Shown: in pieces, positions 41,301 to 52,880 of the stretch
Layout of the letters: the number at the start of each line of letters is the position of its first letter
Numbering within the stretch: the first letter of the stretch is position 1
From: Pontederia crassipes
Lineage: Eukaryota > Streptophyta > Magnoliopsida > Commelinales > Pontederiaceae
Reading direction: 5' to 3'
Assembly: GCA_030549335.1 (NCBI GenBank)
Contig: CM060183.1
Location: 25,432,552-25,496,551, forward strand
Length of the DNA: 64,000 bases
Made by a program: the position numbers and the translations under genes
The notes under the pieces: model-generated
The model's input: the letters and a program-made list of their open reading frames with translations, nothing else
What the model was told of the DNA's origin: nothing
Database searches by the model: none

Positions 41301-41909
41301 GATCAGCAACCGAGGTCCAATCCTTTCCGCCAATTCATAGATGACTGGCCCAAAGCCCATTCTGATCGTTCGACCATCACCTGGCATGAGGTAGATGACA
41401 TGCAGTCCGACAGAACTCAACTTTCTATTTCAATACCAGTGGCTTCATCGGACTTTTCGTCATCCTCGTCCTCACCGAACCATGAAAAGCTTTCACTTTC
41501 ACCACTGAAATTATCGCGAGAGTATGACCCCATCCACATGGGACTAGGTGTAGGCATGCTGAATGAAACCAGCCAACGGCAAGCCAATTGGGTGCCAATA
41601 TCCTGGGAGGCTTCAATGGCTGGTCCTCTCGGGGAGGTCCTCACCAACACCAGTAACACTCCCAAGGATCAGAGCAAGAACTGTTCATCTTCATCTCTAA
41701 ACCTCTTGAATGATGGCTGGGATTCAAGCCCGCGGTTGGAGTCCTCCCCAACCGGCGTCCTACAGAAGACTTCATTTGACTCATTGTCTAGCAGCACCAG
41801 GAGTAGCCCCAGGACAGAGAACCACAAGGCCAACGAGAGCACAGGAAGCCTATGCGATGACATCCTGGGCAAAACCCTTGTAAATCCTCCTGCTATTCCT
41901 TCACTCTAA
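38393..41909 (+). CDS. GRF: GROWTH-REGULATING FACTOR transcription factor (4 exons)
   Basis: Exons are 38393-38801, 39441-39662, 40092-40428 and 41066-41909, with GT-AG introns of 639, 429 and 637 bp. The product has 603 residues. The QLQ domain (about 157-193, [13 protein letters not shown]) binds GIF co-activators. The WRC domain (about 225-268) has the zinc motif C231-X9-C241-X10-C252-X2-H255 for DNA binding plus a basic RHRSRKH nuclear signal. C-terminal signatures of large GRFs are present: FIDDWP (413), TQLSISIP (440) and AGPLGEVL (508). GRFs promote cell proliferation in young leaves, meristems and inflorescences. An intact miR396 site lies in exon 3. The start at 38393 (MDFGGM) is preferred; an in-frame ATG at 38357 would add 12 residues. 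Confidence 0.97.
40244..40264 (+). promoter_or_regulatory. miR396 target site in GRF exon 3
   Basis: CGTTCAAGAAAGCATGTGG with flanking bases, over codons for RSRKHVE at the end of the WRC domain. It pairs with miR396 apart from the one-base bulge typical of GRF targets. Post-transcriptional repression by miR396 is well established for this family and is inferred here from the conserved site. Confidence 0.92.
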
Positions 41910-44900
41910 TCCTTCTATCAGTGACCAGGACAACACAAGAGGGAAAGTGTAAGCGAATGAAACATGGCAGTATAAGAAGCTGGTGGTGTAAGTTAGGGTG
42001 CATGCATGGAATGTGGAAGAACATGGGACATGGACGCATTTGATTTCAAATTTGAACCTTTATGTCTATTTGTTCTCTCTTTTGGTCTGTGTACTATATA
42101 TCGTTTGTCCACAAGCTCTCTCTGTGATGGCTTGCCAAAAAGTGACTCTTTAGGAGGAGGACGAGTAGTAGGTGCAGTACAAACTGGTTTCCTCTTTGAT
42201 CTGCAGCTCTGTGAGCGGACCATTACTTTTATAAATTTTGGAGTTAAATATCTGAGATTTTGCTAACACCGGAATCATGCAATAGTTCTCTTGCAATTTC
42301 AAGTGTCGGAAATGTTGCTGTATTTGCTGTACTTAAATTTTTCACAATTTTTTTTTTTTGAACTAGATGAAACCAGTAAAGCTTGCTGAAATTGCCGATG
42401 TGATTGTAGTGTGTGGCCAGCTATCACAAAACTCAACTGGGTTTGCAAGTTATGATGTCCACTGGTTACTACCTGAATGATTCCCAATTCTTTATACCAC
42501 AATTCACCTATTCCAGAACACAGCAATCAAGCTTGTGATGATTGCATTCAACCTTTTGATGCTACAAAGCGTGCAATAGATGGCCGTCAAGACGTCCTCC
42601 TCCATGATGATTGCAATTGAACTTATGCCAGAGAATAATTTTCTTTAGGGAATTAAGGGCGTGATACATTGCTCATCTCTTCCATTAGAAGATCAAAAGT
42701 TACGAATTTTCCAATTCACTCACAAGATTTGTGTGTTCTTGCAGTATTTATTTTTCTTCTACCAGATAAAAAGAGTATTTTTTCAATCAAAATTTCAATA
42801 ATTTTGGTTTAAGAGGATATCCCCGCTTACGTGGCATATATTTTTTTTTTGTGAAAATTGTTCGCAATTTTGATTCAAATTCAAAATGACAGTTTACAAC
42901 AGCAGCGTCAATAAACTTGGTTTACTAGTAAAAAAAAAACTACTACTTTAGTTAGTTTTTTCAGCGTTTTAATTTTAGCGATTGAGTTTTACATCCATAT
43001 ACTCTTTTAAATTTGTAATATTGAATAATCATCTACAAAGATTATTAACGAATAGTTAAATAAAGATTTTCAATACAATAAAATCAAGATTCCATGATTC
43101 TTTTGATTAATTATATTATTAAATCGTTTTACAGATACAATGCGCATTATAAAGATATTAATTTCACTTATATGATTTTATATTTATATCGCTCGATTTA
43201 CCATTTTTTTTCTAAAATGATCCGCTGGTATATTTTTGGACGGTTGACAAATGAAGCGTGGGCAGAGAAAGGGAGCAAAATTAGATGTTGGGCTCGAGTA
43301 AAAGAATCATACTGGCGTTTGGGCCCTACTTGTTCTACCAAGTCCACTTCTTCTGACGTTTACAAGAAAAATCAAGTTTTTTTTATTTGCACTATGGGAA
43401 AAATATTTGGTTCCGTCGTAAAATTTTACAAAATGGTCTAAACAATTTTTCAAGGACTTATCCACATAGCTATTATCCAAGTATTTCAGTGTGATTTTAA
43501 TTTCATATTTATGGAAAAAAATCAAGAGTAATTTGTTTCCCATTATTTGCATGGATATAAAATTAAATAAATTTAGAACAAGTGCTTGATATAAAACAAG
43601 TGAGAATTTATTGGGGGAGAATTATTTTCCTTGAAAAATAGGTGAGATGTTTTTTTTTTTCTAGGAATATATAATGTTTCGGCTAATGAAAAAAATGCTT
43701 TCCTTTTATAACCAAATAATGCTTGCAGACATATTTTTCCATGTGAAAAGTTATATATATAAGTTATTTCAAGGCTGACAACAATAAGATCACGAAAAAT
43801 CTTGGATAGTAAAGATCTTACAAGTTAGATCCCAATTTTGTAGAAGGATTGATAACTAAGATAGTTTGAGGAAAAAGAAATGAAATTTTGGCAGCCGATC
43901 TTTTAAAAGAAAATGATAAGTTTGCCTTTCTAGTAATTATAATATCTTACATATGGTAATATAAAAACATATTTCACCCCTTCAAAAAATAAAAGAGAAC
44001 AAAAAAAAAACATATATCTCCATATATTATATCTTTTTCCTATTATTTCCCCATATTTGTGTGTACTTTTCTTTCAGTTTTTCCAAACACGATGTCGTAA
44101 ATTTTTGCATCTCAGCATTCCATCACATCGAGTTTATGTCTGTCGCTGCGACATAACAATGATTAGATACCGACATAATTAATATTACAAACAACAGATC
44201 ATTAGATTAAGAAACGTGTAGACAGATTAATGTGTATGCATTTAAGTAGCATATGTGATAAGCATACAAGCTACTGGATGTGATATAAAGTATTAGGCGT
44301 AATTTATCAAATTTTGAAAGAGTAAACTTTAATTAAGCATATTTTCTTTCATACTGAATTTGGCTCTCCAATTTTACAACATAGTAATGGTTGGCGTACT
44401 TTACATTTTAGCACAATATTTAAACTTTTTTCTTGTTTTACTAAAGCCAAATAGAGGAATTGTGTTGTGTACCTACCATACACAGAAAATCTTGTTTATA
44501 AGCTAATATAACAATACTCTAATGTCTTATCAAGAAAGAAGAAATATTAGTGCTTGAAACAAGACAATACATTCAACTCGTGCAAGGCGATTAATATTAT
44601 TTAACATCGCTAGTTTAATACCTCACTTTAAGATCGTCTTTTAGGATGGAAGATAATTCGCCTTATCCTCGGTGGCTTTTAAGTTACAATAATAGAACCA
44701 TCTTTCGGCCATGACTCGTTACAATGATTGGCTGCGTTGTCATTTTTTCCAAGTTATGTTCATCTCTATCTTATGGAGAAAAAAATAAAATAAAAAGCCA
44801 ACTTCCACGCTTGTTCATAAGTATCTTCTGCTCTTATATAATGCATTAATGACAAAGAAATGAAGGAAAAAAAAACTTCTGAAGGTTCATGCACATTGTC

Positions 44901-45710
44901 TTTTATGAAGATACATCAACTGTGAGCTCCCCATACTAAATAAAATTTTGGTTTGGTGGAATGCTTTGCCCTCTTGAAGAAGGACGCTATAAAGGCTTTA
45001 GGTGTTATTTTAGTATCACGCACATGCTACCCTTGTTCATGATGTGACAAATGGTCTAATCCATCTCAATTATTCCACAAATCCTTCCCTTGCAAAAGGT
45101 GAGCATCCCTTGCCGCCCCCCTGTCTAATTTAGACAGGTCCCGATGTCTATTAACCAGTGTGGAAAATACATGAGATTAGAACACTCATCATGTGCGTGT
45201 GAAACTTACAACTGAATTTTGCATCATTGAATACGGTATAGAGACAGATTGCTGCCCTGTGGCAGTTTAGATTTCATATTAACGAGACTTCGCCAATCTC
45301 CAAATTCCTCCATGCCGTGCACCAATCATGTTATGCACAGAACCAGTAGGATGACTTGTAACTAAAAGTTGCACATGGTTTGTGATGCCGTAGCTGATCC
45401 AACTAGGAAGTGCGTTATCTTCTCTTGCACCACATTGCGATCTTTTTTCTAATCTTCCGTCAGATTGGTACGAACACAATACGAAAATTAGTGGAACATG
45501 AGACTAGATGATCGAGTTGTGCCATGTGTTTGTGAGGAGGGCAACTGATCGATGTTATACAGAGACGCTTTACACGTTCATTTCTTCACATAGTTAAGAA
45601 CATCCAAACGATGCAAGATGAAAGATGTTACTTTGTCGGCATCATGCAATATCGAGAAAAATGGACTTGAGATGAGCCCTCCTCCGTAAAATACAGCCTC
45701 AGGCATCGAT
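41910..45710. other. GRF 3' UTR and intergenic DNA between convergent genes
   Basis: The first 330 or so bases probably form the GRF 3' UTR. After that the sequence is AT-rich. A near-perfect palindrome with 9-bp arms CCTGTCTAA / TTAGACAGG sits at about 45119-45137. No other gene is visible. Confidence 0.5.
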
Positions 45711-46776
45711 TTAGCTTTCATCAAATGTACAAGGAAAGCCAGTGAGCATCTCTAACACTGCTTCTTCTACCATGCATTCAAAAATGGCGTCGTCTACCTG
45801 AATGACAGCGTCCGTCACCTGAGGCTGCAAATGCATCCAATTCCTCCAAGAGTCGGAGAGTTCGTCGACCGCCAACCGGCCGATGGTGTCGAGATCACCT
45901 GCGCGCCGCTCCCACCGGGTGAACTCGTCGTGGATAAAGCCGTGGCTGTGTTTCGAGCATTCATGCGAATCCACAACCTTCTCCTCAGCTTCCTTCGTGC
46001 CAACTTTTTTATTGTTCTCCGGTCGTAGGTCGTCTGCTTTAGTAATCTGATCAAAAGCGGGAGTATAGGCCACCTGGAGAAGCTCTTCGAAGATGTCTAG
46101 AGCTTTTCTCTGCAATTCCAGGCTAAATGTTGAAACGTCCTCTCCGTTGACATCTGCAAAGCAATCCCAACAAGAAGATGAGTTCATGTTCGACGCGCCG
46201 CAGCAATGGATTTGAGTGCGTAAAGAAAGCCCAGTACTCACTCTGGGTAACGTGAACAGGGGAGCCTTCGCATGAACGCAGACCCAGAACAGACACAGGG
46301 CTGTGCTGCTTCGACTCGTCCTCCTCCAAGCACTTCCACAACGTTTCTTCGTCTGATACTCCGCTGACGCTGCCTGTCGTGGACGAAAACAGCAGGTCGG
46401 ACGCCTCGCCGTCATCGGCATTTATCTTGCGAATTCCCATATTAGATGGTGAACGAGACCTGTCAAGGCTTCTGCTGTCAGGGGCCTTGCTGTCGTCCCA
46501 CCTCAAGGCCTTCCTGATGGAATTCCCGCGCAGAAACTTGCCGAGCATGCACTTGAACAACAGCGCACCTCTCCTCCTCCTGAGGGCTTGACTCGCCATT
46601 CTCTGCAGCCGCTTGCATGTGCTCCCAGGCCAACACTTGCTGCGCGGTGAAAGGAGCCTCTCCGCGTGCCCATTCTCTTTGAGGTAGACATCCAACATGA
46701 AAGGCTCCTGCTGCTCTTCCAGCAGTTCAAAGAGCCTCCTCCTCTGGGCAGATGGCAAGGGGTGAAGGCAGGCCAT
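45711..46776 (-). CDS. DUF4378 / TRM-like protein (2 exons)
   Basis: Exons are 46776-46242 and 46153-45711, with an 88-bp GT-AG intron that splits codon 179 in frame. The product has 325 residues. It starts MACLHPLPSAQRRRLFELLE and has a basic, Arg-rich middle, then a Ser- and acid-rich linker. The C-terminal half (about 240-320) has the DUF4378 pattern, with WERRAGDLDTIGRLAVDEL and AIFECMVEEAVLEMLTGF. DUF4378 is typical of the TON1-recruiting-motif (TRM) and LONGIFOLIA families, which link to cortical microtubules and cell shape. A role here is inferred from the domain only. Reading through the intron would truncate the protein. The first ATG, at 46776, is used. Confidence 0.85.
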
Positions 46777-48165
46777 CAAGCCGTCTTCTTGTACTCAGGA
46801 GGGAGAATTAAAGGATCCGGGGCAGTGCATCCAGAAGAATTCAGAAGGAAGAGAGAGAGAAATAATGGAGAGGGTGCGATGATACAATGATTTAGAGGCG
46901 GTTTTAAATGAATTGAGCAAAGGGGGAGGTGAGGGACTCGAAATTTGTGGTTTATGAAGATGTTAGTCGCGTGTATGTCAGGCAAAACAAATGCATTTAA
47001 TAGGGAGAGGGGCGCACAAGCGAATCGAAAAGATAGGCGAATTTGTAGCCATCTTGATATTTGTCTGGTTACTTTGGTGGGGGCGACAGTGGGGGGTCCT
47101 CTCCTCATGCCATATTGTCATCATCGGTAGCATCAAGTTACATCACATGAGATGAAAACAAAGCATGCCCCTGTTCTATTCAAATGTTGAATGCTTGACT
47201 GTAACGTGGTAGCAGCAATGATTCATGCTTTCTTTTAAAGGATTGTTCATGGAGTTCTTTCTTTCTTTCTTTTTTTAACCTGGTACATTTAACATGTCCT
47301 TAACCGGGAATAGTACTAATAATCTTTGTCAGTAAGATTTAACCCTACAACAGAGTAGAAAGTAAAAAAAGACCGTGTCAGCACCAAAGGAATCCAGCCA
47401 TTGACTGAATTGAACCGATTTGTTGCTATGAATTTGTTGATAGGGTGTGTGGGGATGAAGGAATTTGTTTGTTGCTCTGGAAAAGGGGCCAAAAGTGGTT
47501 TCACTCAATACAAAAACTGCATGTGTTCTTGACCAGGAATCGCTCTGTTCTGCTTCTCCCATGGTGGACAAAGAGCGTTAGTCGTTCTATTTTAGTGCTC
47601 ACCTGCCTGGAGAGTGCAACAAGATCTGAACATATCATCGCATGTTCGGAGGTAGATAAAAAGTGTGGAATGTTGCTTCAACAACTGGGCCCCGTGGACA
47701 GTATTCGGCAGATGATGGCCAAAATTCCAACATACGCGAAGGAAAAGAAGACAATCACAAAATCTTTTCATCCAGGTTCTTGTTTTGTCCAATTGTAACT
47801 GTGCCAATTATATTTCCACTGCAGTTCAAATAAATTATGTCACTTATATTATTATATTGGTCAACTATTGTAGGCTCGTTCACTAATCACGCAACAAATT
47901 CACAGTTGGCATTAAGCAGAAAACTTTTCAACTCAGAACTTAACATAAATATTCAAATTTCAGCACAATGTAATTGAGCGCCAAATGAAGATTACAATAT
48001 GATTGAAAAAATGAAATTTAAAATCACAAATTATGTGTAACAAATGAGGGTCGATGATCAACTAAGTAAAGCCAACGAGAGTTGATGGATTCATCATTCA
48101 TGAACACTGAAGAAGAATCCTTACTATTTGTTAAACAAATTCGTGAATTGGAGGTTCTCCCTTAT
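46777..48165. other. Intergenic stretch between two minus-strand genes
   Basis: Promoter side of the DUF4378 gene and 3' side of the kinesin gene. A short TTTC run lies near 47263. No further gene is visible. Confidence 0.5.
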
Positions 48166-51100
48166 CTAGCAGTCACATAATTCAGGTTCCAATACTTTGA
48201 AAGCTTTAAGATTTTCGACCACTGCCTTTGATTTGGTGTAGAGAGATGCAAGTAGCCCTTCTCTTCGTGAAAATGCCAGGCTAATAAGATGGATCTCTTC
48301 TTTAAGTTCCTTCATTTTTTCTTTCTCATTGTTAACTTCTTTCCGCAGTTCCTCCTTTTGGGCGCTGAGGAGCTCATTTTCTTGTTTACATATTGATAGA
48401 GCATGCGTTAAAGTTGTATTTTCTTCTCTTACTAGGGTACATTCCTTTTCCAATTCAGCACATTTTCTCTCTGAAAGTTCAAGCTGCTGTTTGTGATTGC
48501 TACACACGGCTTCAGATTCAACATTAGCTTCATCATCCACAGTGGGTCCCTTCATAAAAGAATATTTAGTTGCAGGAAGAAGTTACTAAATACATGCCTC
48601 TGTAAAGCTAATTACCAGAAAACAATTGAAAGAAACTCACAGCCAACAATATAATTTATTATATAACATTGCACCGAAGACAGGATCTTTTGATGATGTT
48701 CGTGACGATGATTACTTTATCACAGAAGCAATGCAAGGGAAAAAGAAAGAAGCCAATTACATTCAACAATGCAGGTAAACATATATGTAATGGAATATGT
48801 ATAAAAACGAATAGAAAAAGTTTAAAATTAAATTCCATTTAGCAGCTTAAATTTTAAGATAGATAAGATTAATGAGGGCTGTCGTAAATTCAGTTCATTC
48901 ATCTTTGTTACCATGAAAATACAGGTGGATTTTCTTTTATAAGTATATGTGTGTACTTTTCTATGGCATTGTGTATTAAAGAGAATGTTCTTATGCATCT
49001 TGAAGTGGAGTACAATATTTTCAAGAAGTGAGACTTAGATGGTCTCATTAACAAAACCTGGATTGCAAATCCAGAGTTCCACAGGCTCATCTAATAATGG
49101 TAACAAAAGATGTTCTCATGTGAACCTAGAAACTGAAATGTCACTCTCAGCTCGAGTGACTGACTATTGAAACTGATCAAAACATGATGTAAAAGCCAAA
49201 AAAATGGCACATTTTCATAGAATAACGCTAGCAACTTACATGTATTTCACTTGAAGATAATGCTTGATGATTCGTTATGGGCGTCATTTGAAGCATATCT
49301 AGATTGGTGGTGAAACCTTTGTTCAATTGCATCCACAAATCTTCATCTGCTACGTTGTCAAAATTGTCAGGGACCGGACTCCAATCAGGTTCCCTTGAAC
49401 TATTTTTCCTCCTAGCCACAAAGTTATTTGCAGAAGCATGGAAGTCAGGAGTTCTAAATAGTTCACTTTGTGACATACTTGCTTCACTAAAAGTAACCTC
49501 TGGATCAGTTTTTGACTGCAAAAGGTTCATATAAACATTCATCAGACGAATGACAAGATTAACTAAAAAAATCAGAAATTTTCCAATTCCAAACCTGAGG
49601 TGAAACTGCAGTTTGATGCAAAGAAACAGAATGGTTTCTGAGATCTTCAATCTTTTTCTGTTGTTCACTTATGCACCTCTCTAATGCCTCACGAGATTTT
49701 CTTTCTTCCTCAAGTTCCATTGCAAGTCTCTCACGCTCCAATTCAGACTACCAGGATGAATCAAGAATGAGAAATCCGCTTGAGGTATTAATTAATGAGA
49801 AGTAAAGTTTGATACGAATAAAACATTAACTTCTCGGAACTAGCAGACTAATTTACCTTGTGCATATCATTTCTTTGTTTCAAAATGATTTGTTCAAGTA
49901 CCTCCGAATGAGAACCCTGCATAAAAAAAACCCTGAAATCAATGAACCCAAACTTTAAAAATGTACAATCCACAATTGCAAAATCACCTGAAGCTTTCTG
50001 CGCAGTTCTTCGATCTCTATCTTTTGTCTTTTCAGGAGTGCGGCATCAGTTAAAATCTGTAACATAGTAAGCAATTATCAGATCAAATATGGTGCAAGAT
50101 ATCACTATAACAAATCATCAAATTGATCTGGAAACATCAAGCACTATAACAAATCATCAAATTAATCTGGAAGTATCAGATACTGAATCCCTACACTTCT
50201 TGAAGCTATTAAGTAAAAGACCAAATAACAAAGTTTGCAAAACTTGAGTATTGTATCAATTTAATGACAACAAGAAAATTCTAATAAGTCAAATTTTCAT
50301 TTCATTTTATCAAGGAAAAACTGGATCTAACCTCATTCACTTGAGCATAGTTTGTTATGCGTTTAGCCCTGCTTGCAAACTGAAGTGTCCCCCTTGTCTC
50401 CTCAATGTGAACCTATATTTAATATCAACAAAACAAGAAGAGATTAACGAGTCAACCTTAAAATAGGTAAGTGAAACAAAGTGCTGGGTTACCTCCTCAG
50501 GTGCAGCTGTACATATTATCGAAGTTTTGGCATTGCCACCAAGAGCAGGTTGGAGTATGCGAGTCAACTTACTGTCACGATATGGAATATGCCCCCTACA
50601 TCATCATTTCTAACTTTAATAGAGCTTCACATTCTCAGATAACTGAAATATAGCTCAATAATCAATGACATATAGCTTTATTATAAAACATGTCAGTGAA
50701 AATTACTATTTGAAGTTCCAATATCACTATGTAATATAACTGGAATTGCATATTCATGCATTTTAAATACCTCATACTCGTGTATAGTTTTAAATCAAGA
50801 TGACGAAACATTCTTAAGTCAACTTTAGATAATTAATGATGAATAAACATTAAGACACATTTACCATAGAAATCAAAGTACCTTTGCTTCCCATTCTCAC
50901 TGAGTTTATTGATCACATTACCGAGAATCATTAGACTCTTATTGATGTGCTTTCCTTCCTTGAGACGAACCCCATCAGCACCGGTCTTTGCAATCCTCTC
51001 TGACCCAGCCAAATCCACCAAGTTCTACGAAAAAACGACAGAAGTTTTTTACAAGCACGTAACAGAGTCTGTATTATAAGAAAAAAAGGAAGACAAACCA

Positions 51101-52380
51101 GGATGGAGACACGAATGGCATCTTCATTAGAAGCAACCCCAGAATTCATGAAATCTTTCACGCTGCTTTCTATAACCTGCAACGATGAATTAGTTTCAAG
51201 TTGAAGGATATTAATCAACTAAATCTAAATGAAACATATTGTAAACAAATGAAAAAGCTTTATTCACATTGCTTACCATTCTGAATATAGTATGTGATCT
51301 GCTGCTTCGAGCATTCATATTTGTTTCACCAAAATGACGATTAGCTACAATATTTAGAACACCACATAATTACTAAATAGACAAACTAAACCAACTCAAC
51401 AAATCTCTAACAGCAAAAGATAAGGAAAATGTATCTATCTAATATCTATTAAGCATACCTTCCCCAAGCTTGAGAAGATCGAGCACTTGATCTTCACTGT
51501 TCACTATTTCCTCTCGGAGTCCAGCGACATAGATGCCGCGCTGAGAAAAAAAAGCAAAGGAAGACATCATGATACAGCGTCATGAAAGAAGCATCTTCAA
51601 CTAATGATACAGATACCAAGACTATCTCACCTCCAAGTTCTCGTGAATGGGGAGCTTCTGGTTGCCCAACGCCAAAAGATCATTGATTTCTTCATTATAA
51701 ATCTCCATGTAAGAAACCCGAATCAAGAACTCGCGATCCTTCATCTGTTTCCAGTTCAGGATACTTGGGAGAGTAAGGTATTAAAATTTTGATGCGAGCA
51801 ATAATCAGTGGCGTTGAAAGATGAATTGTACGAAATTTGATCCAAAAAGCTTCGATTTGCATTACCATCTTGGTGGATTGGAATACGTCCTTGACGGCGA
51901 GTGGAATGATGCCTGGGTCCTTATCTGAGCCGTTCATAGTGAAGGTCTTGCCACTGCTCGTTTGTCCGTAGGCGAAAGCAGTCCCTGGAATAAGGGAAAT
52001 TCGACAAGCACCATGGTAAAAAATATAGGTTTTCGAATTAAGAAAGAGGAGTGGAAAAACTCACCATTGAATCCATCGACAGCCGCACGGATGACGGATT
52101 TGATCAGCAGACCGTAGACTGTCGCGTTGGTGGAGCTCTGATCGAAGACGTGATCTGTCGGCGGATAGAAATGTTTAGGCTAATCGCGAAGTGTATTCGG
52201 GAACATGAAGGGGGGACAAAGCATACCGAAGGCGAAGGAGACGCCGGGGACTGGGGTACCAAGGGGACCGCCGTAGTGGAGGGAGATGCGTTGGTCGTCG
52301 ATCCTCCAGTAGCGATCTGCAGCCGGATCGTCGGCCGCGGCGAATGGCCGGAACCGGACGGCGACGGATATCTTCTCCAT
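48166..52380 (-). CDS. KIN-7N: Kinesin-7 motor protein, KIN-7N-like (15 exons)
   Basis: Exons are 52380-52227, 52154-52065, 51984-51866, 51744-51631, 51540-51459, 51344-51277, 51176-51099, 51024-50882, 50595-50493, 50412-50332, 50056-49988, 49916-49857, 49747-49595, 49515-49240 and 48549-48166. All introns are GT-AG and the frame encodes 657 residues. The motor is N-terminal: [13 protein letters not shown]-loop GQTSSGKT (88-95), switch I SSRSH (200-204), switch II DLAGSE (239-244), then [20 protein letters not shown] neck and coiled coil follow (about 345-438), then a low-complexity region with [14 protein letters not shown], and a second coiled coil (about 540-640). N-terminal-motor kinesin-7 proteins walk toward microtubule plus ends and plant members act in mitosis and cytokinesis. 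The KIN-7N assignment is by recalled similarity. The tail looks shorter than in dicot relatives. Confidence 0.94.
50103..50180. repeat. 39-bp tandem duplication in a kinesin intron
   Basis: Two adjacent 39-bp units (50103-50141 and 50142-50180), each starting CACTATAACAAATCATCAAA, differ at a few positions. They lie in the intron between exons 10 and 11, away from the splice sites. Confidence 0.85.
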
Positions 52381-52705
52381 TAGTGGCCGGCTAAGGAGCG
52401 TGCGCAGAAGCAGCAAGCCAAGAGGCGGGGTTTAAAATTTTTTGAAAGTTTGGGTCTGGGAAAAAAATTATAACGAAAAACGGAGCTTTATATTTTGAAG
52501 AAATAAAAAAAAAGACGAATGAGATTAACGCTTCAGAAGAGTCCGGACATGAGAAAATCCGTGTGCTATTTCATAATTAAGAAAATTGGAAATAAAAATA
52601 TCAAATATTAACAAAATAAAAAATAAGTATTGTATTTGTTGCACATAAGGCAGACACGTAATTTTTAATATTAAATAAATTACCAAAATTATTTAATTAC
52701 AAGAC
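52381..52705. other. Kinesin upstream region
   Basis: Probable promoter and 5' UTR of the minus-strand kinesin. I see no unambiguous TATA box. Confidence 0.4.
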
Positions 52706-52880
52706 TTATCTACAACAACAACAACAAAGTCTTATCCCATTAGGTGAGGTCGACTATATGGATCATATGACGCTTCGTTGATCCATGTTCATGATATTCG
52801 ACAGGGTTTTACGCTGACTGTCGGGATTTAACACAACCCTCCTCCTTTATCCGAGTTTGGGACCGACTATAAAATATATG
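52706..52880 (-). mobile_element. Au-like SINE fragment
   Basis: Read on the minus strand it contains CTCGGATAAAGGAGGAGGGT, then GTCGACCTCACCTAATGGGA, and ends TAAGACTTTGTTGTTGTTGT. This 3' module with a TTG repeat tail is typical of Au-type plant SINEs. The tRNA-like 5' head is not obvious, so the copy is probably truncated. Confidence 0.6.
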
